A stretch of DNA of 10,893 bases from Bondarzewia mesenterica (Eukaryota; Basidiomycota; Agaricomycetes; Russulales; Bondarzewiaceae): assembly GCA_004802705.1 (NCBI GenBank), contig SGPL01000822.1, positions 1 to 10,893 of the forward strand. The letters are read 5' to 3'. Position 1 is the first letter of the stretch; each line of letters opens with the position of its first letter. Under the pieces are notes generated by a model. The model made no database searches. It was not told the origin of the DNA and saw only the letters and a program-made list of their open reading frames with translations. Positions 8,763-10,893 of the stretch are shown piece by piece. Made by a program: the position numbers and the translations under genes.

Positions 8763-9412
8763 CTATGGGCCTCCATTCACCATGCCAGTGTCTATCTGTT
8801 CCTGCTTTACAGTAGGTGCCGACACACCGGGATGTAGGTGCCCCGCCANCTCTGGCCAGCTCTGAATCAAAGCCTCGTCGACGAGTTGGCGATACGACTG
8901 ATCCAGCAGNATTTTTTNATGTTATAAATTCCAANGTATAGAAGGCGAATAGGACAACTGAACCCACCTCTATGGCATGTATCTTACCATTCATGAATTG
9001 GTTCTCCGTGGCGGCGCGCTCGAGCCGGTCCTTTGTGAGGTGAAGAGGGTTGCGCCCGCTATCGATGTCGGACAAGACCTGCATCGGAATCATGGTCTGG
9101 ATATGCTGGGACATATCATCGATGGTTGAGAGGTGTCCAATGACTTCGTTTCTGAAGAAGCACATGTGTGAACGACTACGAACTGTGTGGAACATGCAGA
9201 GCTCACACGCGAAGCCCGACCTGCTTGCCGCCTCCCGCCTTGTCCTTCTCCTTTGTAGAGTCATTAACGACCGTCGTTCCGAGGTTGTAAAGGGCGTTAG
9301 CAAGCCCCAAAAGCTCAAGCTCAAGATCGCCCTGGACACCCTCGGGCGCTGGGGACTGAGATGAGCGAGGAGAGTCGGGAGCCGGTGGGGGAGGAGGTTG
9401 TCGGGGTGGCAT
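8763..9412 (-). CDS. MED10: Mediator of RNA polymerase II transcription subunit 10 (Med10 / Nut2)
   Basis: Med10 is a small helical subunit of the Mediator middle module, which links activators to RNA polymerase II in the nucleus. Minus-strand exons are 9412-9207, 9151-8968 and 8897-8763, with introns of 55 and 70 bases; the product is 174 residues. A Pro/Ser-rich N-terminal extension (residues 2-24, including a run of five prolines) precedes the Med10 fold. Family blocks are LELLGLANALYNLG, NEVIGHLSTIDDMSQHIQ, IPMQVLSDIDSGRNP and LERAATENQFMNGKI, followed by SYRQLVDEALIQSWPE in exon 3. It is longer than human Med10 (135 residues), mainly from the extension and a C-terminal tail with a VKQE sequence that fits the sumoylation consensus. 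The first intron has two overlapping GT donors two bases apart (9208 and 9206); only 9206 keeps the frame. One N (8849) falls in a codon reading NTG, most likely leucine. Confidence 0.94.
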
Positions 9413-9445
9413 ACTAGAGACAGGAACGGTTCAAGTCATTCCAAG

Positions 9446-9909
9446 ATGTATATGTCAACCTCAAATCCACTGCGAATCGCAATTAATTCCCGGCTTGGTG
9501 GAGGAGGAACTTCAGGAGTAGTAGTTGATGAGGTAATCGGACTTTTCTANTGTCAAGTTGAACGGTCTAATAGTCTCCCACACCGGGCAGGTTGCAAATA
9601 CTCTACTTACTTCAACCTCCATACCTCCAGATATCCGTATCTGACCGGCCCAACATTGCTTGTGCCATCAGGACATCATCGACATCCGCCGCTCTGATCC
9701 GTACTAGCTCTGACTTGTTTTTCCTTGTTCATACAAATTTCCCATTATCAGAGGTCAACTCTGACACAGCAACCATGTCTATATTCAGTTCTCAGAGCTG
9801 TAGATGTAAATAGAGTGTTCCGGTGATTGGTACGATCGTCGAAAATATCCTCAGAAAGTGCCGTAATCAAGGCATTTACGAGGCCAGCCTGAAGAAAATA
9901 GAACAATAA
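9446..9909 (+). pseudogene. Possible decayed gene, weakly RecQ-like helicase
   Basis: A plus-strand frame runs 9592-9909 with a single TAG at 9811-9813. It contains ISVSDRPNIACAIR, resembling the 'RPN' segment between the two helicase domains of RecQ proteins. About 40 residues later comes TATMSIFSSQSCRC, which could match the start of the second helicase domain. In the adjacent frame just upstream (9591-9641), TLLTSTSIPPDI is reminiscent of helicase motif III, so a small frameshift or deletion would lie near 9631. An upstream piece from an ATG at 9446 could be joined by an intron at 9533-9590 (GTAATC donor, CTAAT, CGGGCAG). Walker A and DEAH motifs are absent. This is inference from weak similarity. 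The alternative is ordinary MED10 upstream DNA with a chance open frame, or a minus-strand gene. Confidence 0.25.
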
Positions 9910-10221
9910 AAGGAATAAAGGCATTATAGAGACAAGAACCTTAGTTAACGGCGGAGAGGGAATCCGGCAGAGGAGCTTCACGGTTGAGGTAGTCATATTT
10001 CAAGCCGCGTCGCCCCGCCCCTCGACAGCAGATGTTTTCAGGTTCTACCTGGCAGAAAAGGAAGCTTCCTATGCAGCTGCTAACATCACCAAGACCATCG
10101 CTAAAAAAGAGAAAATATGTATTGTTTTCGGGATCATCATTAATCTGGTGATATCAATGAGGATGGAGCTGCTGAGAAACTCACTTCTCAAGGGATCTCC
10201 TTTGCGCTGAAGAGAGCCTGA
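9902..10221 (+). other. Coding-like plus-strand frame, identity unknown
   Basis: A frame open from 9902 to 10210 (about 102 codons without a stop and without an early ATG) has a protein-like middle part, with FRFYLAEKEASYAAANITKT followed by a lysine-rich stretch. A possible intron at 10119-10192 (GTATTG donor, CTGAG, CTCAAG acceptor) would end the protein with WISFALKRA and a stop at 10219-10221. I recognise no family. It may be the terminal exon of a gene, or a relic continuing the interrupted frame just upstream. The 5' end and any start codon are not defined. Confidence 0.22.
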
Positions 10222-10893
10222 ATGGGTGATAACGCATATCTGCATCTGGTCTATTCGGACATTATCACATGGGGACCAAACACGAAGATGAGTACATCAA
10301 CAAAAGCACAATGATTACAAAAAATGAGATACCACAGCTGCACGAGAAGAGCACTCACTGGGTTGTCCTTGAGTCGATACTAGGCACCTCCAGAATTGGC
10401 AAGGCAGATGCACAGACGGACAGGCCGAGGATTATCGGGGTGCTGAGATACATTGTTTAAGATTCTCTTTTAAGGACTTCGTTCGTGGAAGTAGAAATAT
10501 CACGGTTCAAAAGACAACACGATATAAAGGATTGGGAGAAGGGTCGCCGGTACCAGAGGAAGTTGAGAAGGGCTGTAGATTGAAATGCTGAGAAGTGGCC
10601 TTTTATGCACTTTGTATGATCATGGATCATACGAAAGCAGACAAGACTGCCATGGAGATGATACAGTGTATTCACTCACCCTTCAATCTAGCCCGTTGAC
10701 TCCCATCTCTGATCGTCAAAGTTCAAAACTTTAGTGTTTTAGTTTCGAAGTAAGTCAGCGGCAGTCCGAGATCGTGACGTATAGGCTGTCTTAAGGCTGT
10801 CAGGCCTTCAGGAGCGACGATGTGAATGTCACAATCCACGCATAATTTGCCAGCTGAGGTTTGATCTAGATTGGATTAGCGCACACTCGCGGA
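10222..10893. other. Right end, no gene supported
   Basis: Short open frames at 10269-10460 (+) and 10457-10675 (-) have no recognisable motif or spliced extension. I see no tRNA, transposon terminus or long repeat. A short imperfect inverted repeat lies at 10611-10635. Confidence 0.5.
10611..10635. repeat. Imperfect 25-base palindrome
   Basis: Arms TTTGTATGATC (10611-10621) and GATCATACGAA (10625-10635) pair with one mismatch around a 3-base centre. It could be a protein-binding palindrome or chance. No flanking gene explains it. Confidence 0.55.

Noticed and set aside
9428..9438. GGTTCAAGTCA, resembling a tRNA gene B box.
   Set aside because: No A box, cloverleaf arms or terminator could be found around it.
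9430..9660. Minus-strand reading with an intron (GTAAGT donor, TGACNTAG acceptor) and a proline-rich C-terminal exon ending about 20 bases before the MED10 ATG.
   Set aside because: No frame gives a consistent upstream exon, and the end is implausibly close to the MED10 start. It remains an alternative to the plus-strand relic.
9748..9996. Minus-strand open frame of 82 residues with a possible internal intron (polypyrimidine tract before a CAG at 9889-9891).
   Set aside because: The donor is weak, the intron would be about 51 bases, and downstream minus-strand exons need several short or poorly supported introns. The plus-strand frames in the same place look more coding-like.

Overview
The window is a stretch of nuclear DNA from a fungus, most likely a mushroom-forming basidiomycete (Agaricomycetes). 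The main evidence is gene structure. Protein-coding genes are cut by many short GT-AG introns of 53-83 bases, often with CTAAT, CTGAC or TTGAC branch-site-like motifs shortly before the acceptor. The encoded proteins are core eukaryotic ones that resemble their fungal relatives. There is no sign of bacterial or organellar DNA.

Layout from left to right. Positions 1-826 hold no gene I can support, but have two small repeat clusters near the left end. At 827-1280 (+) there is a small three-exon gene for a basic protein of about 105 residues, probably mitochondrial and of unknown function. At 1489-2699 (-) lies a seven-exon gene for the 20S proteasome alpha subunit of the PSMA6/Scl1 family. A compact 243-base divergent promoter (2700-2942) separates it from the main gene. 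That gene, at 2943-8396 (+), encodes the largest subunit of RNA polymerase III (RPC1/POLR3A) in 21 exons with 20 introns; the model gives 1404 residues. After a 366-base convergent spacer comes a three-exon gene for Mediator subunit 10 at 8763-9412 (-). The right end (9413-10893) has no intact gene I can support. It does hold plus-strand, coding-like but interrupted frames (about 9446-10221) that may be the remains of a RecQ-like helicase or another decayed gene.

The three recognised genes are housekeeping genes of gene expression and protein turnover: Pol III transcribes tRNA and 5S rRNA genes, Mediator couples activators to Pol II, and the proteasome degrades proteins. They are not an operon. 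The proteasome and Pol III genes share a promoter region, and Pol III and MED10 converge tail to tail.

I did not find a new system in the window. The observations most worth a second look are the 21-base micro-exon just before the catalytic exon of RPC1, the conserved-looking small mitochondrial-type gene, the decayed coding frames upstream of MED10, and the pattern of N bases. All 17 Ns fall between 6727 and 9550, and the three inside predicted exons sit at positions that can be silent.
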